In this document: one piece after another, positions 23,929-35,871 of the stretch | How positions within the stretch are numbered: position 1 is the stretch's first letter | How the letters are laid out: each line of letters opens with the position of its first letter | From: Solenopsis invicta | Lineage: Eukaryota; Arthropoda; Insecta; Hymenoptera; Formicidae | Assembly: GCF_016802725.1 (NCBI RefSeq) | Contig: NC_052669.1 | Span: 5,013,501 to 5,077,500, forward strand | Length of the DNA stretch: 64,000 nt | Reading direction: 5' to 3' | Made by a program: the position numbers and the translations under genes | The notes under the pieces: generated by a model | Seen by the model: the letters and a program-made list of their open reading frames with translations, nothing else | Told to the model about the DNA's origin: nothing | The model's database searches: none

Positions 23929-24530
23929 GGTTGTCCATCGGAGAGCCGTGATAGGACGACGTTTGATAGTCTACATAGCAGTATCCGAGAACTGTACGAT
24001 CTCCACTCGTATCCGTGTCGTTCCGCGTGATACGTGTAACGCCGTCGTAACAGCCTTACAGTTACGGTCGCGTAAAAGCTCGTCTCGAATGACGCCCTCC
24101 GGATAGTCGAGGGATGAGGAGGGCGCAGGAAAAAAAAGAACGAATGGAGGTACGGCGCCATGCAACGACACCGTTGTTCCCTGTTCTCGTCGAGACAGGG
24201 CGAGAGACAGAGACTCGTAATCCTTGTTTTCTTTCCCTCTTAACACGTCCGTTTCTCTCACTGAAGCCCAAACTCGCTCCATCAAACGAGCGAAATTGAT
24301 GCGGCGATCAAACGTTAATACAAAACGACCGCTCGTTAATAGCGAGACCGAACTTCTAATCGCGATATCAAATTGCTAATGTCATCTTCGACGCATCCGT
24401 TCGTCGTGTGCAGGAGTTTAATGAGATTTACGGAGAGTTCGTCAATTCCCGGTTTCACGATAAAGTTGACTCTGGCGAGATTATTGGGATCATGAAAGTC
24501 ACCCGATGTCGTACGCAAGCTTTGGAGGAA

Positions 24531-26100
24531 AACATGGGCTAACTAAATATTAAAAATGTTGTATTATTAAATTAACTTATCGCAAAAATAAAAATAGACA
24601 ATTAAAAAGAAAATATAATAATATCAGATAAAAACTCCCAAAATTTCTATTTTGCCTTTTGAGACCTAATAGAACCTAATTAAAAGTAAAACTTAGCACC
24701 TAATTAAAATTCCATCAGAGTATGATCTTTGTTATTCCACATTATAATGAATATTTGAGTCATCTTCTGCAAAAATAGCATAATAATAAAGTTTCATTAA
24801 AATAAAGAGAGATAGGAGTATGCACTTGTCTTATTTTTTTTACAAGATTTGAGAAATTCGACTTGCACCAAGCATTTACGGAAATAAACGTAATTGGTTA
24901 AATCCGATTGCTCCAGAGATTGCGCAGAGATATGTTAATAACTTATTAAAAAAAGATGTGCTTCTTGATATTCTTGCGGAAGCTCGTCTAATCCGGAAGC
25001 GTGATCGGCGAACTGCGGGCGCGCTCCGTTTCGGTCTGCTTTCAGGATTAATTGAAAAAAATGAAAGGTAGGAAAGAAAGGATGAAGATAAGACAGATAG
25101 AGGAAGAGAGAGGAAAAGAGAGTAGAATGCGAGGAGGGGTAGGGTTTAGCGCACGAAAGCCTTAGAATAGAACGGCGGAAGGCAGAGAAGACTAATTACG
25201 TAATTTATAAGCAATGTAGGCCTAACTACGCGTGACTACGTTGGGAGAAACTGGCACGTGTACATTCAGACACACAGCCATTTGTAGCTACAAAAGTCGG
25301 TTTAGTTATATCGCATACCATCCGGTGTCCTCTAAAATGATACACTACAATAATAATTCTACAGCCAAGCTAACTGTTCCAGTGACCGAATATCGGAACA
25401 CTTGTAGCAAAACTTATTATCATTAATTTTAAACATGCTTTTTATAACGTAAAAATTTATTGTATAATCTTTAAATACTTATATATTTTATAAGATTATT
25501 TTAAACATTATGAAATTGATATAAAAAAAAATTGATTTGTTACACGATTCGGTTAGAGTTTATTTATGAACAATACTAGGGCATTTAGAATATTAAAGAC
25601 ATGCATTTTTAATTGTCCAGGTATTGATTATTCAGATGCTTTACAAGTTTTTATTATTTTCGAAATAATTTAAAGGTTTTTCCTATTTTTATACATAATT
25701 ACATTTTATATGTCATATTTTAATTACAGGAGTTAAATTACTTTTTAAAAATTTGGTAAGAATTCTTATCAAATTTTTTAACAATCTTGACTCTTTAGCA
25801 TTACATGTTTGAGACCTTTAGATTTCAACAACTATTAAGGTTTTAAAAACTCCAATATTTTGACAAGAGAAAATCATACACAATGACCTCTTTGAATTGA
25901 TATTTAACTCTAATCTCATTCTTTATTTGAGAAAAGAAACGGTTGAAGAATTTTCACGCACATGATAACTGGTAATTTAATGACATATAATCGTATATTA
26001 TTGTTAGGAATTGCTACCTAATACTCGGACATTATTAGTGCATACCTTTTTATCCGTATAATATAATTGAGCACAAATTATTTTAGGCTAATGCTGGAAA
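24531..26100. other. AT-rich spacer
   Basis: No gene seen. It includes a purine-rich stretch (25053-25144) of G/A-only sequence with few interruptions. The part 25430-26080 is very AT-rich without a recognisable element. Confidence 0.5.
25053..25144. repeat. Purine-rich asymmetric stretch
   Basis: About 90 bases composed largely of A and G (GAAAG, GAGAG and AGGAAG words), with strong strand asymmetry. Confidence 0.7.
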
Positions 26101-26111
26101 GAATGGCGATA

Positions 26112-26114
<3 letters not shown>

Positions 26115-26165
<51 letters not shown>

Positions 26166-26189
26166 CGTGTGCGTGTGCGTGCGAGTGTG
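26115..26189. repeat. (GT)20 plus GTGCGT compound microsatellite
   Basis: A perfect GT run (26115-26154), then CG/GTGTGC variants to about 26189. Confidence 0.95.
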
Positions 26190-26418
26190 CAACGAGAGGT
26201 GTGTCCATGCTTATTGGACTATTAATATCTAAATTCTTTCTCCAGGCTCGCCGCCGAGTAATATACCCAGTACGGAGCGGTGCGCTGGAAGTAGTAGCGA
26301 ATTGCTTAGTAACCATAATCGAACTTAAGTAGGCAGGTAGCGGCAAAAGGCGGCCGGTGCGGCACTGAATATACCGTTTAATGGAGGGCTCGTGGATTAT
26401 TCTTAAGACGCTGCCGCA

Positions 26419-26443
26419 GCCGCCGCCGCCGCCGCCGCCGCCG
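26419..26443. repeat. (GCC)8 trinucleotide repeat
   Basis: Eight perfect GCC units. Confidence 0.9.
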
Positions 26444-27059
26444 TCAAGAGGTGCACGTCCTATCGTCCACCTCCGACCGCGTTTCCGCCGCCTCCTATCG
26501 CTCCTTCCTATTCTAGAGCGCGGCGGCAGGCTCCGCCGTAACGTACGCGCGCATCTAAATGACGGTGGGTCGGGTAATTGCGTTTATTAAAATGTTACGC
26601 GTTCTAGTTCTCGCGTGCGCCCCTATAGAAACTGCGACCACTCTAGCGTGCGACGTCGCGTTAGGTCGCTCTTAGAACTCCCTTTGCGTTTTCTGAAATT
26701 TCGAAGTGTGAAACTGAAATTGAATAAAAAACAAAGGTAGTGTATATAGCGAAATATTATCAATACATAACGAAGACGTAAACTATAGTTACATGATGTT
26801 AATGCAACGTTGAGTAAGGAGAAAGGCGGAATGCGATAGCAAATAATCATTATTTTACGATAACTATAATTACGATAAAAATAGGGAAAAAATATATATG
26901 CAAATAATATTTGATATGATTTCAAAATGTAGATGAATACTGTTTTATTAATTTTAGGCACATCACTAGGTATCTTTTTTGTGCAATATAGAAAAATGTA
27001 CGGATTACAACATTCAAAAATAATAATTTTGTGGGTTTGATATTTCGTGCATAACTATG

Positions 27060-27062
<3 letters not shown>

Positions 27063-27106
<44 letters not shown>
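27063..27106. repeat. (AT)22 microsatellite
   Basis: Perfect 44-base AT repeat, self-complementary. Confidence 0.95.
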
Positions 27107-27109
<3 letters not shown>

Positions 27110-27387
27110 AAAAAACTTTATAAAATTTTATCTCTACTGCATTGTAAATAATTTTATGATTAAAAAATATCGGCAAAAAGTACTGTAGATGGGAGTCGTG
27201 ATCATAAACGAGGTAATGCTAACGTCTCTTCTTATTTATCGATTATTCCTCTTTAGAAAAACGTTTCCGAAACTTTTTAACCGCATCTCCTCAATATATT
27301 ATTAAATATTGGATAATTATATGCTTATACAAGCGAAAGACCATTCCAATGGATGAATACGCCAGCCTCTCGCAGCTGCAGGCTCTC

Positions 27388-27424
27388 TTAATTAAATCAC
27401 GAGCCTCGGTCTCGATTTAATTAA
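27388..27424. repeat. TTAATTAAATC inverted repeat
   Basis: Perfect 11-base arms TTAATTAAATC (27388-27398) and GATTTAATTAA (27414-27424) surround a 15-base GC-rich loop, in which GAG/CTC add three more pairs after a 2-base bulge. Each arm holds a TAATTAAAT-type homeodomain core. Confidence 0.85.
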
Positions 27425-29513
27425 CATTACTCGTGCGCGTGTCTCAAAGTCCGAGCGTCTCCTTCCGTCCTGTCCTCCCGCTCTGTCAACTCTTCTTCCC
27501 CCCTCGTAAGCGGAAATCCTTCGTTAATTAACAACGTGCAAATTGAAATTTGCAAAATCTTTCGGTATCCCTTGTCATCAACATCGACTGATACCTTAAA
27601 CGCCCTCGCGTTCGGAAATCTAATTTTCTCACGCCCCTCTGTTTGGCAAATTTATTGTTCTCAAAGTCTTCGCCGAAGATTATACAGGATGTTTCAATAA
27701 TTTAACTCTAAACAGGACCGCTTATACTTTAAAATATATTAAAGATCAAAGAAAAAGAATGTTCTGCTTTATTATCTCATTATTCTTTTTGTTTCTGAAT
27801 CTTTTAATTTTTTCTTTTTTTTTTTCAATTCACTCGACATTTCGAACTTCACACGAACGAAATTTTAATTCTTTAAGATTGAGAAAAAGGAGTTCTATCA
27901 GCGACCATAATATTGTGCTCTCGCCCATGCCGGCTAAGCGTGTCGCAACTTTTTACATCACGTGTCTGCACTCGTGTTATGCCGCTATGCTTCGTTGTTC
28001 TGCGTGCAAAGGCAAATGCATGCATACATGTCCGCGAAGAAAGATGAATGCGATTCTCTGTGTGGCTCTATAAAACCCGGGGGATTCCATTCGCGACTTT
28101 ATCTGGAGATCTACGAAGCTACGCAGGCCTTCATAAAATAGCACGGCGATTGACCCATATATCGCCTCATGAGCTTCGAGCTCTTTTGAAATATGTATGA
28201 CACGCATATTTGTTAAAATGTGAATGATACTTATTTTTCTACGCTCAAAAAATTTGGAAACAAATTCAAAGAATTCGAGAAAAGAGAGAATATTAATGCG
28301 ACGTATTGATAACAGCCAAAATAATATCTTACGCAATGGGAAGAAGAATTAAATATATGGAGAATTGTAAATGTAACTAAACGATGTTTATTATCTTCCG
28401 ATCTCTTTTTGATTAAGTGATGAAAACCTCAGAGTACAACGCGGCCGTTATAGCGACGATATATAATTCCGCGAATACTCGACAAAAAATGTAGAGTAGC
28501 TGAACGCAGAGAACTGCTACGGGATAACAGGCGACGTGAAAAAGGAGCAATGCGAAATATAGAGAACATCTACCTACGAGAGGGCGCCGTGCGGAAAAGA
28601 GAGAAAAACATAGAAGACGGGGTAAGAGAGTATAACAAAAGAGCGACAAAGGTGGGCGACGCAAGAGAGATTGGGCTACGTGTCCTGGCGAAATCCTCGG
28701 CCATTATTTCGGCCCGAGTACCCCCTCCTGCGTACGCGTCCGCCAGAAATGAATATGCAAGAACCTAGCGGCGAATATTTACGGCGGGCACCTATACGTG
28801 TACGTCGGATTTCAAAAGATGAAGCCGACCAGAACCGGCACGGCTCTTCCGCTTTTCATTCGTTCACGTAGCTGCAGCAATCCGAATACGCGCGCCGGAG
28901 ATCGATTTTTATTGGTAACGGTGTGAGTTATTCGAGAAGGAAAATTAAAAAAAATTTCAACGAAGTAATTCTCGAGTACGTGGGAGGAATACGTTTAATA
29001 ATTACTTTTATTAATTGCGCTTTATATGCGGACAGATTAGCAAGTTTTAAATTAAAAATTTAATTATTATGATATTTAATGTGGTGAAATACTTTACAAA
29101 ATGGTAATTTTATTTGATGTTACCTTTCTCCGCGTTACATTTCGTTGTTTCTAATACAATTGAGAAGATCTGAAAATTTGTACTGAAATACTGTATAATC
29201 TAAATATCAATATTAATTAATAATTTCATATTACGCTCATTCGCAATGTTCCCCATTCAATGCCTTGAAACTTACCCGTTCGTAGAAAGGAGCTCTGCTG
29301 GACGATCAAGTCGTACTAACTCGAGTTTGACGTGAATCAATTAGCGGCGAAGGAGCAGCCGAGCGTTGCACCGCGTATAATTCCACACGAACGATTTAAT
29401 TTCGACGCGCCGCGGTGCGATCAAGATTATGGCCTAATTAGATTACGTACAAGTACCGTGATCGCGGAGCCGCATGAGAAGGATTCGTGCGAGTCCAGAG
29501 TGAAGAAAAAGAA

Positions 29514-29521
<8 letters not shown>

Positions 29522-29564
<43 letters not shown>
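29522..29564. repeat. (AG)21 microsatellite
   Basis: Perfect AG repeat preceded by AAAG units; a second impure AG stretch lies at about 29660-29698. Confidence 0.9.
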
Positions 29565-29568
<4 letters not shown>

Positions 29569-30254
29569 ACCAAGTTCCTGTTCCTCGGATAACGTGGTAG
29601 ATACCAAATACCGCGGAACGACTAATTAACGGATCGTCAAAGTGGCAGTAGAAGAAAGGGAAGAGAAAGAAAGAGAGCGAGAGCGAGACAGAGGGACGGA
29701 GTAGTATTCGCGGGCTCATTAAACCATCTACCTTGTCTCGATAACCGGAACAGCCACTGCCCGCGCGTACTTCGCGTGGCCGCTAATGAGGAAGCGCATA
29801 TCTGCTTCTCGCCACCGCTCAGGTATAAAGCCGGTCATTTCGACCGAGTCGGAGAGTGCAATGCACGCGATGCACCGATGACGTCGGGTATCGCGCGATG
29901 CGTATACCTCTTCTCATCATCTTCGTTGCTGTATCCATGTGACCGAAATTACGAATGAGTCAATTCGATAAATAAAAACGCTAATTTCCATAATGCAACA
30001 ACAATTTCCTCAATAATTTGTCAAAAATAACATTATCTACGTTTAATTGTCCCTAATTATTTTTAGAAACAGTTAATATAACTTTAATTCAAATTTAAAA
30101 TTCATATGTAAAAATAAAGATATTTTTGTCACAAACTTTCCCTGAATTTTTTAAAATAATAATTTCTTAACAATTTTGCGGTTGATCTCGTAATGGCTCT
30201 TTAGCAATGTTAAATATTGCCGTCCCGACGCTTATTTATGAACCGCTCCTATTC

Positions 30255-30288
30255 TCGTCAGCCGTAATTTCCGCAAGTTGGCTGATGA
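30255..30288. repeat. Small hairpin in a GC-richer segment
   Basis: TCGTCAGCC (30255-30263) and GGCTGATGA (30280-30288) pair at eight of nine positions, or nine with a G-U, around a 16-base loop. Confidence 0.5.
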
Positions 30289-32198
30289 AAGTGTTTGGTG
30301 CCAGGCTACTCAGAGACTTTTATCAACGATGAGAAAATCTACGGCTGCGTCTTAGCGGGCTCGACTATCGTGGCCGCTCGTTTTCATAAGCTTTTCCCGC
30401 GATCCTCGGAACCGGGTCCGACCATAATCATTCTGGAACTCCTAATACCGCTTCGCTCGCAAATCCCCATTGCTGCCGCCCTACCTCTTGCCTCTTTTGC
30501 TACGTCGTGAAAATATACGTCCTAGATAAACGCTGGAATAAATGCGTTTTCGGCCCCCCGTTTATTTCCGGCGGAAATCGTTAAAAAAGCCTGCGGCCAG
30601 AAGATCGTAATTACGATTAACGATTATTAACGTTTCCATAAATCGCATTCATACCGGTGCTCGATGCTGATAGCATTCACGAGACGGTAATGACGAATAT
30701 GATAATAAACAGCGAAATTATTGGAATTCAAAATAAGCATCTAGATGATTTTATTAAATTTTATTAAATTGGCAAAACTGTTTTACTAATTGGCGCATAT
30801 CAAATGATTATCTTCATTAGAATGAATGATGATTTATATCAAATTTATATATTAGACAAATACATTTATAATATAAAATGTGACACATGTCAAATTTTTT
30901 ATTTAATTTCAATATTTTATTTAAGTTTAATGTGTAAATGTCAGTGATTACATCATCGAGCATAAAATAAATGAAATTAGAAAAGAATATTTTTGCATAT
31001 AAATTTAAAGCAACTTTAGTAATGTCTCTATACATCGAATGACACATCGTGCTTTAAATTGAATCAAGAATCACGGATCTTCCGAAGTCAAAAGTTGCAG
31101 CTCCCTGAGAAAAAAAAATAAAGTGATAAAGTAAGAGGGAAAGCTCAGGCAAACGACCGGAAGCGCACTTATTTCTGTTCCTTACGAAAGCCGGTCGTGG
31201 AGAAAGGTCGAGGCTAGGAGTCTTTGGCGCTTTTGCTACAGCCATCTCTCGATCGAAAGACGACCGTGCCTTCTAAACATAGTTCTTTGCTCCAACCTCC
31301 TTGGGAAGAGGCTACTTCCCCGAGCTTCGAAGAAAGGCGTAAAATAGAAACAAAAGGAGCATCGGTGACTCGATCGTTTATTAGTTTTGCTTTCGTAAAA
31401 TAATTTGCTTTGTCACATCGCTGGATACCGGAAAGTTCTTCCGCAGTATTGTTTCAAAGCCTTTCTGAGATTGTCACGTAAGCGATAATTGAAGTAGCAA
31501 AGTGGAAAACTTCAAAAGTCAGTATATTTAGGTCAAAGTGCAAAAAAAAAATCAATACAAACCAAAGCGATATTAAAATTTTCACTGAATAATTCATTTT
31601 TCAAATAATCAAATATCACCAAAATTCTCGAAATTGCAATGCAAAAAGCTTTTAGAGAGAATCGATATATTGTTTTGTGTCGTCGTTAAAAATTATTATT
31701 CATTGCGCTAAGTCTTTTTGCAAAAATTCGCGAAATACTATGTAAGCAGAATCGACACAAGCACGATTTGAATTGCATTTCGAGATAATGACTCTTTATA
31801 ATGCGCATGAACTAAGCGGAGTGCGGCACAAATGTAGATCGCGGGGCGATAACTTCTCCAGTAATTATTTAGACTCCTGGTAAAAAAGAACTTTTTTTAT
31901 GACAGGTGCGTGAGTGATTTGCCGCAACCTGCGCTCCGCTGAAGCGACTCATGCGTTTATTGCATGGTTGACATTCCCACGAGACGCAGCGAGCGAAGTG
32001 CGAGTTTCAACAAGAATATAATTAGCGGTACGAGTTGTGAATGTCTCTATTTATACGTCTACTGCAATTTATTCTGGTCCAGCGCGATCGCCACAGTGGT
32101 TTTCAGCCATTTCGGTCTTCTAAACGCATCGGCTCCGCCAATTCTTCGAAAACTTTTACTTGAAGTAACACACACAGTATTTCATTTTTATTACTTTT

Positions 32199-32216
32199 CT
32201 CTCTCTCTCTCTCTCT
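32199..32216. repeat. (CT)9 microsatellite
   Basis: Perfect CT repeat followed by CTTTCTCTCTTTC. Confidence 0.9.
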
Positions 32217-32744
32217 TTCTCTCTTTCAATAAATTTTTTTATTAACCTCAATTAATTTTTCTTTAGCAGGCATACAGAGCTTTTTAAAGTATTTAAAAAT
32301 AAAATTTCTGAAAAAGAGGACCAATATCGATATTTAATATTTTTTTCAACATTAATTAGGCTTTATTTCAAAGGTACATATTAATTTATGATTGAATTAT
32401 AAAATCAGCATTAAATGTATTGACAACAGTGAAAAAAAAGAAGTGGACTTATTGGAGCGTTATTATTTCCATCGTCTTGTAAAAATGTTACTTTTTTACC
32501 AGTCTTTGATCAAAAGATATAAAAAAGCTAGCACTAATAAAAGCAATAGTGCTTTTAGATAAATTTAGATTCTGTTTATGAACTATTCTAGTCATCGTTC
32601 GCACGAGCGCATCTTTAAAATATATTTACGCACTGTACGCACGTGTAAACAATTAAAATTACACCGCTGCGCGCTGTCTGGACAAGTTGCGATCCCGGCT
32701 AACATTTTCTCCCTTTTTATTCCCTTGCAGTTATCTTTATTACA

Positions 32745-32772
32745 TACACTACCGTCAGAAAGTTTAAGACCA
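32745..32772. mobile_element. Possible Tc1-like terminal relic
   Basis: The sequence around ACACTACCGTCAGAAAGTTT resembles the ACTNCCGNNNAAAGTTT-type termini I associate with Tc1-like elements in insects. I see no second terminus or transposase frame nearby, so this is at best a solo end. The call rests on remembered family resemblance, not on a search. Confidence 0.25.
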
Positions 32773-34071
32773 AGAATCTACATGTTACTATTTTTTAAGT
32801 GGATTAATTGGATTAATGATTGCATTGCAATATAATATATCGAGAATTGAAAATACAAGCACCAAATAGTGATCTTTATTTTACCGGTATGAATCGCACA
32901 TGATTTAAACATTTTTCAAAAAAGAAAAATAATTATCAACTAGAGAACAAAGTGAATTTAATTCAAACATCCGAAGTGACAGAACGCTCTATTTCACCCC
33001 GCGAATCTCTTTTTCTCCCGTGATTTTTAACCAGTTTAATATGTTCTACGCTACATCGGTTATTTACACATGTCGAATTTTTGGAATATCGGAGGTTTTA
33101 TCGCCGCCGCGCGGTCCCGCGGGATATTCGATGAAGCTCGAGTCATATGATATTCGCCGTATATACGATCGTTTCTCTGTGCATAGTAAGCGGCTACGAA
33201 TATCCGCATGGGGAATACGCACGGTCGACCCGAAGAAAATTATCGCAGAATCTTTCATCCGTTCCTTCATGTCTCCTCAGAGACGAATACTCGACGGCAA
33301 TTTCCGCGCTTAAGCCGATTCGATTCTCCATACTCCATTAAGTAGGGATCTCTTGTTATACCGCACAGTTGAACGTTTAAATGCTGCGGGCAATATCAGA
33401 AAGACCTGCATATATTTTATTTATGATATCTACAATTTCCTACGTATTACGCAACAATACAATAATGCGATTTTTATTAGGACATTTATTAAAGTGTAAT
33501 TTATGAATCTGTTGTATTAATGTTACTACTGCAATGCACTGATTAATGCAGAAGTACATAACAGTCACACAAACTTTATGATGCGTTTTCATTACACGTG
33601 CAACTTTGATTTTTCCACACGGTAAATAAAACTCGTTCGCTAAAGAAATTTTATGTTCCAAAAAATTACGTTTCCGTAGATTCAAGCATATACAAGCTAC
33701 TTTTGATAAGCATATAGTGGTTTTTTGTAGCTTCGGAAAAATTGTAATATCATGCGAAATGAAATTCCGCCGTCATTTTAAAATATGAAAAAGCAGGAAC
33801 ATGGTAAAGAAAAATATTTCACGTTATACTTGCACGCAGTTATATATACTTTTACTACAATGCAGTTTTCCGCATGTTAACATCTTCCTTCGCTATGACA
33901 ATTGCTCTAACTTGTGTACGTATCAGTAATTTATTCCGTTCTCCGTAAAGTAATTTTACTCTTTCCACAAATTTTTACAGTGTCTTAATTGCAATTATTT
34001 TTTATTTCTTCAACTTTGTATTAATCGTTATACAAAGAGAGATTTAGTTCGTCCTCAAATTTTTCCCTCAA

Positions 34072-34176
34072 AGCATTAAATCTATTAGTATTTAATGCTA
34101 TAAAAAAATAACTTTTTGCAATTAACCCGTATAAGAAAATTAATAATAGAGTTTTATCTCTCTTATTTTCTTATAC
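34072..34176. repeat. Pair of adjacent perfect hairpins
   Basis: The first hairpin is AGCATTAAAT (34072-34081) with ATTTAATGCT (34090-34099). The second is GTATAAGAAAA (34129-34139) with TTTTCTTATAC (34166-34176), with extra pairing inside. Both sets of arms are perfect. This may be the relic of a small inverted-repeat element. Confidence 0.65.
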
Positions 34177-35122
34177 TATTGTAATATACTTATTAAATTT
34201 TAAATGTCACGTGAACAATAAAAGCTCGAAACAATATTTTATATCTGCGTTGCAAAATTTCTTTTATTTGTTTAGCTTCAAATTTTGCAGGTTTTATTTG
34301 CGTTCATTATTGTCAACGGAATCGTTCACCCTTGTCGCGTTCTGCGTGTCATCATTAAAGGCGATAGCTGCACAGGTGCTATGCACGGATAAACGAGCAT
34401 TACGTATACCCGCATGCACGACCTGGTTTCCATGCAAACAGTTTCGCGAACACACAAAGGTTGTGCGTAAACGCATAATACGTATACGGAGAAACAAAGA
34501 AGCTGCGGCTTGCGTATTTCCATAATGTACATTGCGATTGATTGATTGCACGACTGGCATTTAGGTTTTGAACCCGCAAAATAATAGCAATTGAAACGAT
34601 AGCAGAAACTTTGCGAAAATCTATCGTTCACATCGGTCATAATATTATACATATATCTCTTTTCTTATACAAACTATATTTCCTGTAGTACGGAATATTT
34701 TTTTTTAATGTAAGCATTTTTGAGTTAATCTTAATTTAACAATTTAAATAGTTTATGAATATAATCTATTCACACATTTTATTTACAAACTCTATCTTAT
34801 TAATGGTATGTATATAATTAAACACGATATAATTTCATTACATAGATTAAGATTTCTTGTAGTACATCAATGATTATGATAATTCGCTACCTCTTTTTCA
34901 AGTGAGATTAAATTTTTATCCAAATATAAAATTTATCAGTTACGCGATATTTAGTTTGATGGAAAACTGCGTTATCGTTTCTCACGGTGCCGGCTCATTT
35001 GCGAAAAGCGTTCGTAGAGTAAGCGTACCGTGAGTTTCGAGTATTACCAACTCAACTCACATCGTATTTTCTAACAGAAGAATTTTCGTAACAAGCACGG
35101 AAAAGTATCGAATTTTATCCCA

Positions 35123-35378
35123 GTTCTTCTGCGCGGATCTGCGCGAGAATATACAGGGATATTATCCGCAAGCAGCTTATGCTGGTTGTAGCATGTTAAC
35201 AATTTATACACGGGTGATCATAAATCTCCTTGTCGCACCTTGAACCAGTTATAGCCGCCTTACACACCCTACACAGTGTCCCGCTCTGGAAATTAATATA
35301 CGGTAACGCCATGGTGTACAATAATAATACCGAAGTTTATCGGCTGGGAGATAAACTCATGTCGCTTTGAATATTCAC
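35123..35378. repeat. Diverged direct repeat, copy 1
   Basis: It aligns to copy 2 at 35623-35871, an offset of about 490-500 bases, with small gaps. Shared blocks in the same order are GTTCTTC..GCG, GTAGCA, ATTTATAC, GATCAT, CCTTGAA(C/T)CAGTTATAG, AATTAATAT(A/G)CGG, TA(C/A)CGAAGTTT and AGATAAAC. No open frame is conserved between the copies, so I infer an old tandem duplication of non-coding sequence, perhaps an enhancer-like element. Confidence 0.6.
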
Positions 35379-35622
35379 AACAATTTTGTGTATATCTTGC
35401 AATATCCAAAGGGAATTGTTAATATGCGAACAAATTTGAAACAATGAAACTCGAAACAACGGCTAGGCAATAATTCTTATAAAGCTGCTTTTCGTTACGG
35501 GAAAAAAAAATTATTTCATACTATATTGAACCTCGAGCGAAAAGATGAAAGCACTTCCATTATTAAGTATCAAATATAAAATGCAGTGGGCGTAGGAGTC
35601 GTCGTTTCTCATGATGTTTCGA

Positions 35623-35871
35623 GTTCTTCGCGATTATTAACAGAAAGAACGTAATGCTGTTTACGCCGGGACATCGCCTGTAGCAACACGTTGGCCATTT
35701 ATACCTGCGATCATTAATTTTCCTCGTTGTTCCTTGAATCAGTTATAGTCCCTTTTGCACATCTTACGATCTCTCGTGACGAGAATTAATATGCGGCCGT
35801 GTCGCAGCGTACTATGGTAATAACGAAGTTTCCGCTGAAGAAGATAAACCATGGACGCCTTAATGTCTCGC
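35623..35871. repeat. Diverged direct repeat, copy 2
   Basis: Partner of 35123-35378. The collinear matches are strongest at 35680-35705 (GTAGCA..ATTTATAC), 35733-35748 (CTTGAATCAGTTATAG), 35782-35794 (GAATTAATATGCG) and 35821-35847 (TAACGAAGTTT..AGATAAAC). The number of substitutions shows that this is not a recent event. Confidence 0.6.

Larger units (their letters stand above)
22021..24530. other. Mixed non-coding stretch
   Basis: No gene. GC-rich patches at about 22540-22940 and 23600-24300 contain pyrimidine tracts and frames open on both strands. The part 23090-23460 is AT-rich. Donor-like sequences occur on the minus strand at about 22950 (GGGTGAGTTAA) and 23769 (GTAAGTATCG), but no acceptor pairs with them. 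Confidence 0.45.
26101..26660. other. GT microsatellite and GC-rich block
   Basis: A long GT array is followed by an acceptor-like CTTTCTCCAG (AG 26244-26245). A 28-codon open stretch then runs to a stop, and a GC-rich segment with a GCC repeat follows. The frame carrying the GT repeat translates as CVCVCV and is an artefact. I see no supported exon. Confidence 0.45.
26661..28430. other. AT-rich spacer with GC patch
   Basis: No gene. It includes the 44-base AT microsatellite, a GC-richer patch (27360-27640) holding a TTAATTAA inverted repeat, and a transposon-like word at 27683 (ACAGGATGTTTCAATAATTT). Confidence 0.5.
28431..30540. other. GC-rich patches separated by AT-rich DNA
   Basis: No supportable gene. 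The patches 28431-28900 and 29290-29960 are GC-rich. The frame 29332-29592 begins with ordinary-looking residues but ends in an (RE)n run derived from the AG repeat, so I do not call it. A minus-strand donor-like GG|GTAAGTTTC lies near 29270. The segment 30230-30540 is GC-richer with a small hairpin and may be a conserved element. Confidence 0.45.
30541..35122. other. AT-rich non-coding stretch
   Basis: No gene seen. It holds a CT repeat (32199-32216), a possible Tc1-like terminus (32745-32772) just after an acceptor-like TTTTATTCCCTTGCAG, a hairpin cluster (34072-34176), and a weaker ratchet-like TTTTTTTATGACAG|GTGCGT at 31905/31906. The moderately GC patch 33080-33310 has a 97-codon frame without a recognisable domain. 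Confidence 0.45.

Noticed and set aside
29332..29592. 86-codon + frame starting MNQLAAKEQPSVAPR
   Set aside because: The beginning looks ordinary, but the second half is an (RE)n translation of the AG repeat and there is no splice or polyadenylation context.
31303..31320. Small hairpin whose minus-strand reading contains TAGCCTCT, like the start of miR-282
   Set aside because: Only about eight bases match, the arms are six bases, and there is no 60-90-base precursor hairpin.
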